Below are positions 1 to 7,980 of a DNA stretch of 38,969 nt, one piece after another. This DNA comes from an uncultured Candidatus Poseidoniales archaeon (lineage in GTDB: Archaea; Thermoplasmatota; Poseidoniia; Poseidoniales; Poseidoniaceae). The notes beneath the pieces are model-generated. The model did no database searches. It was given only the letters and a program-made list of their open reading frames with translations, and was not told the DNA's origin. Within the stretch, counting starts at the first letter, position 1. Every line of letters begins with the position of its first letter. Both the position numbers and the translations under genes were made by a program. Location: NCBI GenBank assembly GCA_905181785.1, contig CAJIZC010000002.1, positions 1 through 38,969 of the forward strand, in the 5' to 3' direction.

Positions 1-120
1 AATATCACAATTCCTCAGTTTGAAATGACTTTAGATGAGGTTGCTGAAATTTCACAGAGGTTAAGCGGATTCTTTCAGAAAATAGATGTTAACATCGACT
101 TTGATGACTGGAAAGATTGA
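1..120 (+). CDS. C-terminal end of an unknown protein (truncated by window edge)
   Basis: Frame 1 is open from the first base to a TGA at 118-120 and encodes about 39 residues ending in FDDWKD. The 5' part lies outside the window. The residues are acidic and hydrophobic in a pattern that could be real protein, but I do not recognise a family. The stretch is clearly richer in A+T than the rest of the window. The same frame stays open for another 34 codons after the TGA, to a TAA at 223-225, so a broken or sequencing-frameshifted gene is possible. This is a low-confidence call. Confidence 0.4.
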   Translation, partial: NITIPQFEMTLDEVAEISQRLSGFFQKIDVNIDFDDWKD

Positions 121-298
121 ATCCATCAACAGATTGATTCAGATGAGTTGCAAGAGGTTATTCGATTACCCTTACAACTTCTAAAATCTGTTGAAGGGTG
201 TTCAGTGGGCCAGTCGGAACTCTAACGACAAGACATACATCGCACACGGGGCTATCGCAAGGGCTTACAGTCCGTCATCGTTCGTAGTTACGGATGGC
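121..298. other. Intergenic spacer, nothing assigned
   Basis: About 180 bases lie between the partial gene and the stop of the minus-strand RND exporter. I see no tRNA, no clear poly-T terminator and no convincing ORF apart from the in-frame continuation after the TGA at 118-120. Confidence 0.4.
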
Positions 299-3208
299 TT
301 ACTGTTCCAGCACTGCATCAAGGGGTTTCATAGCGATTGGTGACGCTAAAGCGATCCCATCGCCGTAATCCCTCCAATCGTCCTGGCCAAGCACTTTCGC
401 TCTCACGGTGTGCTCGAGGGTGAACACGGCAGGGAGCAGGAACGCACTTGTCACAAAGGCGAAGAAGATCAACAAGCACATGATCATGAAGAAGTTCTCC
501 AAGCCAGGGAAGGCCGCTAAAAAGCCCGCTGCAATACCCGAGATTGTAGTAAGGGTGGTTTCAAAAATAGTTTGTCCGGTTTCTTCAATGGCGTTTGCAA
601 TGCCTGTCGGCGTCTCCCCTTCTTCCTGGATTCGATGCATCACGTGAATTGAATCATCCACTCCTATGCCGAACACGATGGTTCCAATCATCGCTGTGAA
701 AATATTGACGTTGACGTCCCCGCTTTGCATCAACAATGGCTGCCACAAGATGACGACTGCCACCGGGATCATCGTGTACACGCCGAGTCGAACGGATCTG
801 AACACAATCGCCAAGACAACAGTGAGCAACAACAGCGTCACGATGGTCGTGGTGCTTTGAGTGTCGTGGATCCCATCGTTGATGTCCAAAGAAACAGGTA
901 AACCTCCGGTGAGGAGCGACATGCTGGTTTTGGCAACCGCTGGTTCTTCTGAGAGCATACCATCGATTTCTTCCCGCAATTCGCCTGCAACATTGAGGTT
1001 CATGTATGGCTGTGTCACATAGACGATTGCTTTGGTACCAGCTTCATTGAGCAGCATTGAACGCACTTCCTCACTTAAGGTGTCAAACACGGCGTTGACC
1101 ATGTCCTTGCGCAATCCCTGACGGCCTTCAGGACCCGTCAACTCAAGGCCCAACCAAACGTTGCATTGAATCGGGTCATTGCTTTCCCAGCACGGGTCGT
1201 GGAGCAAGTCCCACAGGCTTCCTTCGTAGAGGGTCACGCCGTCAGTGAGCGTTATGGTTGCCGGAATGGTTCGAAGGAAAGTAATGATGCTGGTTGTGTT
1301 CGTTTCATCAACATCATCGATTCGAACTTCTAAAGCGTCAATCGCATCGAGAACGGGTAAATCTCTGATGTTGTCGGTGTTGTTTGCTTGAGCCTCTGCG
1401 GTTCGTTGTTCGGCGTTGAAGATGAACAGGGAGGTTTGACCACCGCTGAATTCACGAGAATACTTTGCCAGTGAATCCAATGAATCAATGCCGTCTGGGG
1501 CTTCAGACGAACCGGTGATCGGTTCATCAAGAGTGTCGAGGTTTGCTACACCGTAAGCAGTGACGCTGCCGGTGACCAGCAGGATGGCAACGAACCACTT
1601 CACGGGCCACTTTCCAATGTTCTTCCACATCGAAGGGTTGCTGCGTTTGTTGAACTTCAGCAACCAAGCGAGCGTGGGCACAAGAATGATGCTGAAAATG
1701 AGTGTCGAGGTAATGCCGATGACAAGCGTGATGCCGACAGAGCGGATTGGCGAGATCGGCACAATCATCGGGGCAATCAGCACTGAGAACCCTATGACGG
1801 TGGTCATGGCTGAGAGGAATACGGCAACTCCTGTTGAGCGAGTCATCTCAAGAACGCAGTCTCTATAGAAATTAATGTCCCACAAATCAGGAACGGGTTG
1901 CAACGCTTCACCCGATCGACGTCGTCGGGCATTTTCATCGTTGGCCTTGTCGATTTCCTTTCGACGCACCTCCTCAATCCTGTTCACCATGTGCAGCGCA
2001 TAGTCCACGCCTAAACCAATCAGAATCGGGAACGTGGCGACGATCATCGGGGTCAAGGTGATATCGAGGATCACTGAACTTCCGAAGGTTACTGCCAACG
2101 CCATGACGATGGGTGTTCCGGTGATGATGACCACTTTGGCCGAGCGGTGCAAGGCTGTGATCACCAAAACGGTGAACAAAATAGACCATGGAAGAATCAT
2201 CAGCAAGTCCTCATAAATTGCATCTGAGATGTCTTCAAGCACCTTGGTCAGGCCTGTAACCGTCATGTCGGTTTGCCTGTACTCATTGGGTCGTTCGTCA
2301 ATCACTTCTTGGAAGTGATCAAGCAGTTCAGTGAAGTCAGCAAAATCATTGGTTTCTGAAAGGTCACTCTTCATGCCGACTAAAATTGCGGCTGTGTCCC
2401 AAATCCCGTCGCCATCGATGTCATTGGTCATGTTTCCATCGCCATCGCTGTCGAAGAACGGATCCATGTCGTTGGTGTCCTTGAACAAAGCATCGAAGGC
2501 ACCGTCGGATTCCTCGATGATCTGATCGATGCGCTGCTGGTCTGGAATCGCATAGCGCCCTCCACCTGGGAGGTTGCAATCAACATCGATTGGGATGCGA
2601 GTGTTGATGCCGTGGACGCATAATGAATTGTTGAACCTCCCATCAGCAGAATTGATTTCTTTAATCACCTGGGCTGGTGAAATAATCCAAAGCACGCCAT
2701 CGCTGCGCCCTCGGTCATCCTTGGCATAATCGATGCCTCGACTGGTTGAATCCCCATTGGCGTTGTCATCATCGCCCTCAACCCAACTCATCTCCTTGAG
2801 GATCAGTTCATCGGTGATGTTGGTGGTGAAGGAGGTGCTTCTCGCATTCGGAGTTTGAATGTAAATGACGGCAATGTCGGTCGACCATTCCTCTCGCACT
2901 TCGAGCAAGAGTTCGGTTGAAGGCGCCCCGTCGGGAAGGAAAATCTCAACATCGTCGTCAATTTGTTCCTGGAAATCAAGACCTTGACTCCCAAAAACGG
3001 CGGCAACGATCATCAGCAAGGTGACGACCATTAGGGGTGATGCCAAGATGCTGTCATACATCGAATCAATTCGGCGCATCGATGAAGCAGAGACGCGATT
3101 TTGGAACTCTGAAAGAGGCGTCAGCATTCCCGCGAGGAAACCTTTGTCCCCCTCAGCATCGCTTGCCATGGCAGATGCATTGAGAGCAGGGTCTTGAATG
3201 ATGCTCAT
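299..3208 (-). CDS. RND/MMPL-family membrane exporter
   Basis: This 969-residue protein is an RND superfamily (MMPL/HAE3-like) transporter, which would use the proton gradient to move hydrophobic or envelope molecules. It has the expected duplicated layout: an N-terminal membrane helix, a large extracytoplasmic loop, a six-helix bundle, then a second helix-loop-bundle unit. The signature G-x-G-x-D segments are present in both halves: GLGVDYALH in the first and GIGVDDSIH in the second. The first loop contains a DxDxDG-rich stretch (coding bases about 2396-2461) resembling calcium-binding loops, plus cysteines that could form disulfides. An ATG at 3208 is preferred over the far-upstream Met at 3289, which would overlap the glycosyltransferase gene. 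It lies 34 bases downstream of that gene and probably shares its transcript. The substrate is unknown. Confidence 0.9.
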   Translation of the reverse strand: MSIIQDPALNASAMASDAEGDKGFLAGMLTPLSEFQNRVSASSMRRIDSMYDSILASPLMVVTLLMIVAAVFGSQGLDFQEQIDDDVEIFLPDGAPSTELLLEVREEWSTDIAVIYIQTPNARSTSFTTNITDELILKEMSWVEGDDDNANGDSTSRGIDYAKDDRGRSDGVLWIISPAQVIKEINSADGRFNNSLCVHGINTRIPIDVDCNLPGGGRYAIPDQQRIDQIIEESDGAFDALFKDTNDMDPFFDSDGDGNMTNDIDGDGIWDTAAILVGMKSDLSETNDFADFTELLDHFQEVIDERPNEYRQTDMTVTGLTKVLEDISDAIYEDLLMILPWSILFTVLVITALHRSAKVVIITGTPIVMALAVTFGSSVILDITLTPMIVATFPILIGLGVDYALHMVNRIEEVRRKEIDKANDENARRRRSGEALQPVPDLWDINFYRDCVLEMTRSTGVAVFLSAMTTVIGFSVLIAPMIVPISPIRSVGITLVIGITSTLIFSIILVPTLAWLLKFNKRSNPSMWKNIGKWPVKWFVAILLVTGSVTAYGVANLDTLDEPITGSSEAPDGIDSLDSLAKYSREFSGGQTSLFIFNAEQRTAEAQANNTDNIRDLPVLDAIDALEVRIDDVDETNTTSIITFLRTIPATITLTDGVTLYEGSLWDLLHDPCWESNDPIQCNVWLGLELTGPEGRQGLRKDMVNAVFDTLSEEVRSMLLNEAGTKAIVYVTQPYMNLNVAGELREEIDGMLSEEPAVAKTSMSLLTGGLPVSLDINDGIHDTQSTTTIVTLLLLTVVLAIVFRSVRLGVYTMIPVAVVILWQPLLMQSGDVNVNIFTAMIGTIVFGIGVDDSIHVMHRIQEEGETPTGIANAIEETGQTIFETTLTTISGIAAGFLAAFPGLENFFMIMCLLIFFAFVTSAFLLPAVFTLEHTVRAKVLGQDDWRDYGDGIALASPIAMKPLDAVLEQ

Positions 3209-3242
3209 TCTCTTTTTGAGAATGCGTTGTTTAATCGGGGGT

Positions 3243-4178
3243 TCAGTCCAATCCGAATTCACGCACCAAAAGGTGGCGAAGGAATCCACGTGCGCTTTGA
3301 AGAACCAATCCAGTTGCCATCAATGAAAGTCCCAAAACGCCAATCCAGACCGCAGAGAGACCGGGCCCAATGATGCTGTCGAGTTGCGTGGTTACACCTT
3401 GGGCTACATTCATGCCCATAGCGGCGCCTGTTGCCAACAAGCCCACACCTGGGAGTCCGAGGACCAAGAGTGGTTTCTTTTGCGACAGCGACAAGAGCGC
3501 CCATGTCAGAACTGTAAATCCGTGCGAAACGGCGGTGAAGTTGGATCCTTTTGGAACATCGTAGCGAATCACAGTTGGGACTTCGAGGATCCTCAGTTGT
3601 TTCTCACGGGCGTCTTCAAGCATTTCCAACGACAATTCCATGCCTTCTGAATCAAACCGGAGGCGTTCCAAGGCGGTGCTCGAGAAGGCTCTGAAGCCAG
3701 ACTGAGTGTCCTTGATGCCAAGATCGCTTGAGAGGTTGCTTGCGGCGGTGATGACTTTGATGCCCAATCTTCGATAGGCGGGCATGTCTGTGCCACCGCC
3801 ACCGTTGATGAATCGAGAGCCGATGGTGAAGTCTGCCTTGCCGCTGAGGATCGGTTCGAGGAGTTTTGGAATATCGCCTGCTTCGTGTTGCCCGTCGCTG
3901 TCCAAGACCACGAGCGCAGATGCGCTCATTTCACATGCCTTGATGAAGAGGGTTTTGAGAGCTGCACCGTAGCCCCTGTTTGAGCGGTGGCGGTAGACGA
4001 TTGCTCCGCATGCTTCTGCGATTCTTGCGCTTGAATCAGAGGAGCCGTCATCGATGCAAATCACTGCATCAACATGGCGAAGAGCGGTGGTCACAACGGT
4101 GCCGATTGTCTCTTCTTCGTTGTACATGGGCATACCTGCCACAACAAAAGACCGAGGCGGTTGCTCTTGTTCACCCAT
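3243..4178 (-). CDS. Family 2 glycosyltransferase, dolichyl-phosphate sugar synthase-like
   Basis: This 311-residue protein probably transfers a sugar from a nucleotide donor to a lipid (dolichyl) phosphate for protein or lipid glycosylation. The GT-A fold is clear: an N-terminal PMYNEEETI segment, DDGSSD for nucleotide binding, DSDGQ as the metal-binding DxD-type motif, and QSGFR further on. Two hydrophobic helices follow in the last third, as in membrane-anchored DPM1/GtrB-like enzymes. The ATG at 4178 was chosen; two GTG codons lie just upstream at 4190 and 4187. It precedes the RND exporter on the same strand, and a sugar-nucleotide epimerase lies nearby at 4741. The exact sugar cannot be told from the sequence. 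Confidence 0.88.
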   Translation of the reverse strand: MGEQEQPPRSFVVAGMPMYNEEETIGTVVTTALRHVDAVICIDDGSSDSSARIAEACGAIVYRHRSNRGYGAALKTLFIKACEMSASALVVLDSDGQHEAGDIPKLLEPILSGKADFTIGSRFINGGGGTDMPAYRRLGIKVITAASNLSSDLGIKDTQSGFRAFSSTALERLRFDSEGMELSLEMLEDAREKQLRILEVPTVIRYDVPKGSNFTAVSHGFTVLTWALLSLSQKKPLLVLGLPGVGLLATGAAMGMNVAQGVTTQLDSIIGPGLSAVWIGVLGLSLMATGLVLQSARGFLRHLLVREFGLD

Positions 4179-4190
4179 GGTTTTCACCAC

Positions 4191-4235
4191 TTATCGGCTT
4201 GTATAGTCCTATTTAGTCGTATAGATTCTAATGGG
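4191..4235 (-). promoter_or_regulatory. Candidate promoter region for the glycosyltransferase gene
   Basis: On the minus strand an A+T-rich patch (about 4199-4232) contains CTATAC, ACTAAATAGG and a second CTATAC, some 20-50 bases before the ATG at 4178. ACTAAATAGG is a reasonable archaeal TATA-box candidate. This is composition-based only and no BRE was verified. Confidence 0.3.
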
Positions 4236-4267
4236 GGCGAGTGCGTTTGTTTGTTGAAGGGGTGAAG

Positions 4268-4372
4268 CCCTGCATGTTGCCGAAGCAACACCAGGGCGGC
4301 TCCTGCTGGATGCAGGCGGTCATCAACGATGAGGTGGTGCATGCGTCAAGATTCAAAATTGAATCAATCTTG
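4268..4372 (-). ncRNA. Candidate structured RNA: four consecutive stem-loops
   Basis: Read on the minus strand, four inverted repeats follow each other between the small gene (stop at 4364) and the glycosyltransferase. The first is a hairpin overlapping the stop codon (4372-4347, arms GATTCAA/TTGAATC). The second is TCATC/GATGA with a 3-base loop (4332-4320). The third is CCTGC/GCAGG with a 5-base loop (4316-4302). The fourth is a longer stem (4296-4268, CCCTG..GTTGC/GCAAC..CAGGG) capped by TTCG closed by C-G. A C(UUCG)G tetraloop exists only on this strand and is a hallmark of stable folded RNA. It could be a 3' UTR, a leader element of the glycosyltransferase gene, or a separate small RNA. 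No known family was recognised. Confidence 0.45.
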
Positions 4373-4618
4373 CAGTTGACTGAGGGTGGTGACAGCGCGC
4401 TCGCCGCTCAGCACTTTTCCGAGTGCGTTCAACGAAATCACAAGGGGGACGTAGGCTTGTCCATCGCTCGTCACGTAGGTTGAACAGTCGCCAAAAGCGC
4501 TCGTGTTGATCGACACCTTAAGGGCGCCACCAGCGTTGCTTTTGCGGACATATCCGACCAGCAGGTTGTTGTTCATGTCTTGGGGTTCAGCTTCTTTTTG
4601 TTGGGTTTTTTTGTTCAT
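4364..4618 (-). CDS. Small conserved-looking protein of unknown function
   Basis: This 84-residue protein starts MNKKTQQKE and has a core of about 65 residues beginning LLVGYVRKSN and ending in GERAVTTLSQL. It alternates strands and turns and contains one cysteine. There is no signal peptide or membrane helix. Similar short proteins with a YVRKSN..GGALK start seem familiar from marine archaea, but I cannot name the family. The ATG at 4618 was preferred to the one at 4636, because the latter would put the 4632-4650 palindrome inside the gene. It is divergent from the epimerase gene and upstream of the glycosyltransferase on the same strand. Confidence 0.65.
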   Translation of the reverse strand: MNKKTQQKEAEPQDMNNNLLVGYVRKSNAGGALKVSINTSAFGDCSTYVTSDGQAYVPLVISLNALGKVLSGERAVTTLSQLQD

Positions 4619-4631
4619 GTTTACACATCCA

Positions 4632-4650
4632 CACACGGGGTTACCGTGTG
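4632..4650. promoter_or_regulatory. Inverted repeat in divergent promoter (candidate operator)
   Basis: CACACGG and CCGTGTG, separated by five bases, form a perfect 7-bp inverted repeat between the divergent small gene (start 4618) and the epimerase gene (start 4741). The position suits a dimeric regulator, but no regulator is identified. Confidence 0.3.
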
Positions 4651-4740
4651 CAAGGCGAACGCTTCTCGTCTACGCTCTTAATGCCCGTGGTATCGACAAA
4701 AGGAGCAAAGCCTCATACGCAGGTGTTCTTTGTTCCCGAC

Positions 4741-5703
4741 ATGCGAGCATTGGTCACAGGCGGAGCGGGTTTCATTGGCTCTCATCTCATTGACCGACTG
4801 ATTGGTCGAGGTGACACCGTTGTCGTGATCGACAACCTCTCCTCCGGAAATTTGGCCTTCATTCAAGGGCACCTCGACAGCGGTAAAGCAACGCTTGTAG
4901 AAGGGGACATCACCGTCTTTGACGATGTCATGTCAGCCATGAAAGGCATCGATTGTGTGTATCACCTTGCAGCAAATCCAGATATCCGACTCGGAACTCG
5001 CATCACAGACACCGACTTGAAGCAAGGAACCCTTGCAACCTACAACATCGTTGAGGCCATGCGAATCAACGAAGTACCAACCATCGCCTTTGCGTCCTCT
5101 TCGGTTGTTTACGGTGAAGATGCACCACTGCCAACCCCTGAAACTCATGGGCCATGCATGCCGATCTCGCTCTACGGTGCAAGCAAGCAAGCAGGTGAAG
5201 GCCTGATCAGCAGTTGGGTCGGAACCTTTGGACTTCAAGCCTACATTTTCCGATTTGCCAACATCATTGGAACCCGTGGAACACATGGTGTGATTTTTGA
5301 CTTCATTCACAAGCTGAAGAATGACCCGACTCGCCTCGAAGTGCTCGGGAATGGCCTTCAGGAGAAGTCCTACATGGAAGTTGGTGATTGCGCAGATGCG
5401 ATTTTGCACGTGATGTCTTGCCAAGACGCCCCTCTAAACTTGTTCAACCTCGGCAGCCATGACACCGCTTCGGTTCGGAGGATTGCTGAACTTGTGGTGG
5501 AGGCTACGGGCTGCCACGACGCTGCTATCGAGTACACCGGTGGGGATCGAGGCTGGGCTGGTGACATCCCACGTGCTATGCTTGGTATAGAGAAGATGCT
5601 TTCAACAGGGTTTGATGTGCGCTACAACAGCGAAGAAGCCATTCGGCACACCGCACTTGCACTCATTGAAGAAATTGGTCTAAACAAGGAGATGAACACA
5701 TGA
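4741..5703 (+). CDS. NAD-dependent sugar-nucleotide epimerase/dehydratase
   Basis: This 320-residue extended short-chain dehydrogenase/reductase probably interconverts nucleotide sugars such as UDP-glucose/UDP-galactose for glycan synthesis. The N-terminus carries the Rossmann motif TGGAGFIGSHL. The catalytic region shows the expected Ser/Thr (ASSSVVYGE) and the Tyr-x-x-x-Lys pair as YGASK. DNLSSG after the second strand suits NAD binding. The ATG at 4741 was chosen because the Rossmann strand begins right after it; in-frame codons further upstream add no family sequence. The stop overlaps the next gene by four bases (ATGA), so the two are co-translated. Together with the glycosyltransferase across the divergent promoter it points to glycan assembly. 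Confidence 0.88.
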   Translation: MRALVTGGAGFIGSHLIDRLIGRGDTVVVIDNLSSGNLAFIQGHLDSGKATLVEGDITVFDDVMSAMKGIDCVYHLAANPDIRLGTRITDTDLKQGTLATYNIVEAMRINEVPTIAFASSSVVYGEDAPLPTPETHGPCMPISLYGASKQAGEGLISSWVGTFGLQAYIFRFANIIGTRGTHGVIFDFIHKLKNDPTRLEVLGNGLQEKSYMEVGDCADAILHVMSCQDAPLNLFNLGSHDTASVRRIAELVVEATGCHDAAIEYTGGDRGWAGDIPRAMLGIEKMLSTGFDVRYNSEEAIRHTALALIEEIGLNKEMNT

Positions 5704-6419
5704 AACACACCTATGATGACGAAGCCAGCACGCTAAGCGACACATTCCTAAAGGTCGCCTCGATCTTTTTTGTCGGCATTCTGATTCTTGCCTTCACCAC
5801 CGACAGCATTGCTACAGGGACCAAAGAAGGTGAGCGAGCACCTGCTCTAGACGGCGCAGCCTATTCAGGCAACGGCTGGTCTTCTTTTGATTTCAATGAC
5901 GAGTTCGATACCACTTGGGATGGCAACGCTTCAAGCGATTGGATCATGATTGAATTCATGGACACAGATTGCCCTTACTGCGTACGTTCGGCAGACTTGT
6001 ACGGCGAGGCTTCTGAGGCGTTCCACGGTTCCAACGCCAATTGGAATGGAGCCCAAGTCAACTTCTTTGCAAGCGCCACTCAATTGGACATTACAGGCCA
6101 CGAATCTTCTCGAGAAGAAATTGCAGCCTTCCGCGACAAATCCACCGGCCAAGAATGCGCCAGTGCAGACTGCGCAAACCGTGGCGGTTCTGCTCACGAC
6201 TTAGTGACTTACATCGATGACCTCGATCAGGAAAACATGGACAAGTGGGACATCAAGGGAACCCCAACCTACTTCCTCATCCAACCTGACGGCATCATCG
6301 CCTGGGTTTCCAACGGCGGCACCAACGTGGGTGACGCCAACAACGATGGAGATGAGAACACCTTCATCGACGCCATCATCACACTGGTCACCCGTGAATC
6401 CGTTCAGGAAGGTGCCTGA
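5700..6419 (+). CDS. Membrane-anchored thioredoxin-fold protein with CPYC active site
   Basis: This 239-residue protein has one N-terminal membrane helix (about residues 17-34) and an outward-facing thioredoxin-like domain. The active site is CPYC at residues 91-94, after a strand reading MIEFMDTD, and the cis-proline loop is GTPTYF near 187-192. Two further cysteines (153 and 158) may form a structural disulfide. A CPYC centre is DsbA/TlpA-like, and the next gene encodes a VKOR that could keep it oxidised. I therefore infer disulfide formation in exported proteins. The gene overlaps the epimerase by four bases and ends one base before the VKOR ATG. A reductant role is the alternative. Confidence 0.85.
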   Translation: MKHTYDDEASTLSDTFLKVASIFFVGILILAFTTDSIATGTKEGERAPALDGAAYSGNGWSSFDFNDEFDTTWDGNASSDWIMIEFMDTDCPYCVRSADLYGEASEAFHGSNANWNGAQVNFFASATQLDITGHESSREEIAAFRDKSTGQECASADCANRGGSAHDLVTYIDDLDQENMDKWDIKGTPTYFLIQPDGIIAWVSNGGTNVGDANNDGDENTFIDAIITLVTRESVQEGA

Positions 6420-6420
6420 T

Positions 6421-7008
6421 ATGGCCACAACCTTGCTGTTGATGTGCTACGCTGTGCCAATTTTGATTGGTCTGGTCTTGATTCTTCCCGGGACTGGGAG
6501 TTATTTTACCGGCTTGAGCGACCGCTTTGAATCGCTCCAAACTCGCCGAGGCCGGTTGTTTGCCGGCCTCAACCTCACCGTTCTTGCCGGATTGGCTGTA
6601 TCGGTGCAAACCCAGTGGATTCACGCCAAGGTCAGTGAAGGAGCAAACTTCTGTGCTTCTGATACGATATTTTCATGCGACGATGTCATCGGAAACGTCG
6701 ATTACAACACCGTGCCGTTCCTTGATTGGCCATGGGGCATGGTTGGCTTTGTCACCTTCTCTGCTCTTCTCTTTATGTCCTACGCATCGTCAAAGGAACC
6801 AAACGCAAAGTGGGTCAAGAACTTCCTCAACCTCGGTTCTCTTGTAACCATAGCAGGCCTCGGTGTCATCGGTTTGCTCATCTCGTATGAACTCGAAATG
6901 GAGAAGTTGTGCCAATTCTGTACCATGGCTCACATCGCTAACATCGTGGCAATGGCAGGTTTCTTGCAACTTCGCTCAATGCATGGCGAAAAGGAATGGA
7001 ACGATTGA
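6421..7008 (+). CDS. VKOR-family membrane oxidoreductase
   Basis: This 195-residue integral membrane protein resembles vitamin K epoxide reductase homologues, which reoxidise thioredoxin-fold partners and pass electrons to quinones. The family cysteines are in place: loop cysteines C78 and C86, eight residues apart, and a membrane CxxC (CQFC, residues 164-167). FLDWPWG after the loop cysteines fits the family. At least four hydrophobic helices are visible. The ATG at 6421, one base after the thioredoxin-like stop, gives a normal family length; the reading frame is open further upstream but antiparallel to family sense. Direct linkage to the CPYC protein supports an oxidative folding pair. Confidence 0.88.
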   Translation: MATTLLLMCYAVPILIGLVLILPGTGSYFTGLSDRFESLQTRRGRLFAGLNLTVLAGLAVSVQTQWIHAKVSEGANFCASDTIFSCDDVIGNVDYNTVPFLDWPWGMVGFVTFSALLFMSYASSKEPNAKWVKNFLNLGSLVTIAGLGVIGLLISYELEMEKLCQFCTMAHIANIVAMAGFLQLRSMHGEKEWND

Positions 7009-7023
7009 GGGGGGTGATTCAAC

Positions 7024-7587
7024 TTGGCAAGCGACACTCTTCTCTGGGGTACAATCACGGCTGGAGCGATCATCGTTTTGTTCGTAGTGTTGGCCCAGAG
7101 CCCTGATTTGGATGAAGCTGAATCCCTTTGGTCCAGCGCAGATGAACCAGACCCACTTGCCTCAGTTTGCCTTGACCACAGCGGGCTTACGCGCCACGAT
7201 CACGTGTCACTGAAGATTTTCATCGAGGGCGACCAACAAACCGTTCTTGAAGGCATTGGCATCAACAGCGGCGTTTGCAATCAAGAAGGTGGGACCATGC
7301 ATGCCGTTCACACCCACAACGACCAAGGAACACTGCACATCGAACTCAACGAAGCAGGCGATGTCTCGCTCGGGGTCTTTTTCGACATTTGGGGCGTTCA
7401 CTTCGACGAAACTGGTATCTTTGATCACCGTGTCAATGAAACGCACGAAATGCGCATGCACGTTTTTGCAAGCAACTCACAGGCTTCTGAAGAGAACAGA
7501 GTGACTTCGTTCGATGACTACCTCATGCAAAACGGCGAAACCATCGAAGTGTATTACGTTGAAATTCAACCCGCTGAAGGACAGTGA
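7024..7587 (+). CDS. Membrane-anchored His-rich protein downstream of VKOR
   Basis: This 187-residue protein starts with TTG at 7024 behind a strong GGGGGGTGATT ribosome-binding stretch. Residues 7-24 form a membrane anchor; the rest should face outside. The core contains IGINSGVC, a histidine cluster (H93, H96, H98, H105), then LGVFFDIWG at 116-124. I recall archaeal and bacterial proteins sharing the pattern HTHDxxGxIHxE...LGxFFxxWG next to thioredoxin-like genes, but cannot name a family with certainty. The histidines suggest metal, perhaps copper, binding. It is the last gene of the epimerase-thioredoxin-VKOR run and converges on the small minus-strand gene, eight bases away. Confidence 0.7.
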   Translation: MASDTLLWGTITAGAIIVLFVVLAQSPDLDEAESLWSSADEPDPLASVCLDHSGLTRHDHVSLKIFIEGDQQTVLEGIGINSGVCNQEGGTMHAVHTHNDQGTLHIELNEAGDVSLGVFFDIWGVHFDETGIFDHRVNETHEMRMHVFASNSQASEENRVTSFDDYLMQNGETIEVYYVEIQPAEGQ

Positions 7588-7595
7588 AGTCTGCC

Positions 7596-7865
7596 TCAGG
7601 GCGTAAAGCAGCCTTCAAAGAACAACGCATCCACCTCGGTCTTGATGGATTCCATGCGAAGCACGGTTACGTCAATCCGTTCGCTGCCGCTGTAGGTACG
7701 CTTCAATTCAGCGAGGAGGTGGCGCTGAACCGCTTCGTGGTCTTCCCCCCAGAGCACAGTCAAATGGTGGTGTTGCTCGCCGCTGATGTTAACGGTGTAT
7801 TCCACCGTCCATTCTCTAAGGTGTTCTTCCCCTTCCTTTGTGGTGTCTTCCCATGTTTCTGCCAT
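7596..7865 (-). CDS. Small protein of unknown function
   Basis: An 89-residue acidic protein beginning MAETWEDTTKEGEEHLREW, with HHH in the middle and an alternating hydrophobic pattern (VEYTVNIS, LTVLWG, IDVTVLR) consistent with a small alpha/beta fold. The ATG at 7865 fits best; the frame is open upstream but that part has no protein-like character. It has no signal peptide or membrane helix. The gene sits downstream of the secreted thioredoxin-like gene on the same strand, with about 115 bases between. I do not recognise it. Confidence 0.55.
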   Translation of the reverse strand: MAETWEDTTKEGEEHLREWTVEYTVNISGEQHHHLTVLWGEDHEAVQRHLLAELKRTYSGSERIDVTVLRMESIKTEVDALFFEGCFTP

Positions 7866-7980
7866 GGTAGTTGTTTGTCTTTGGAGGGTTATCAATGCTT
7901 CGGAGGTCTGCTTCAACTTTCTTCCGGAATCCGGTTGCCTGTGGCACTTTCGAGGGGCTTTAGTAAGTTTAAAGACGGCT

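Noticed and set aside
4241-4483. An 80-codon plus-strand ORF across the spacer and small gene
   Set aside because: It overlaps the better supported minus-strand gene and the hairpin chain, and has no protein-like pattern.
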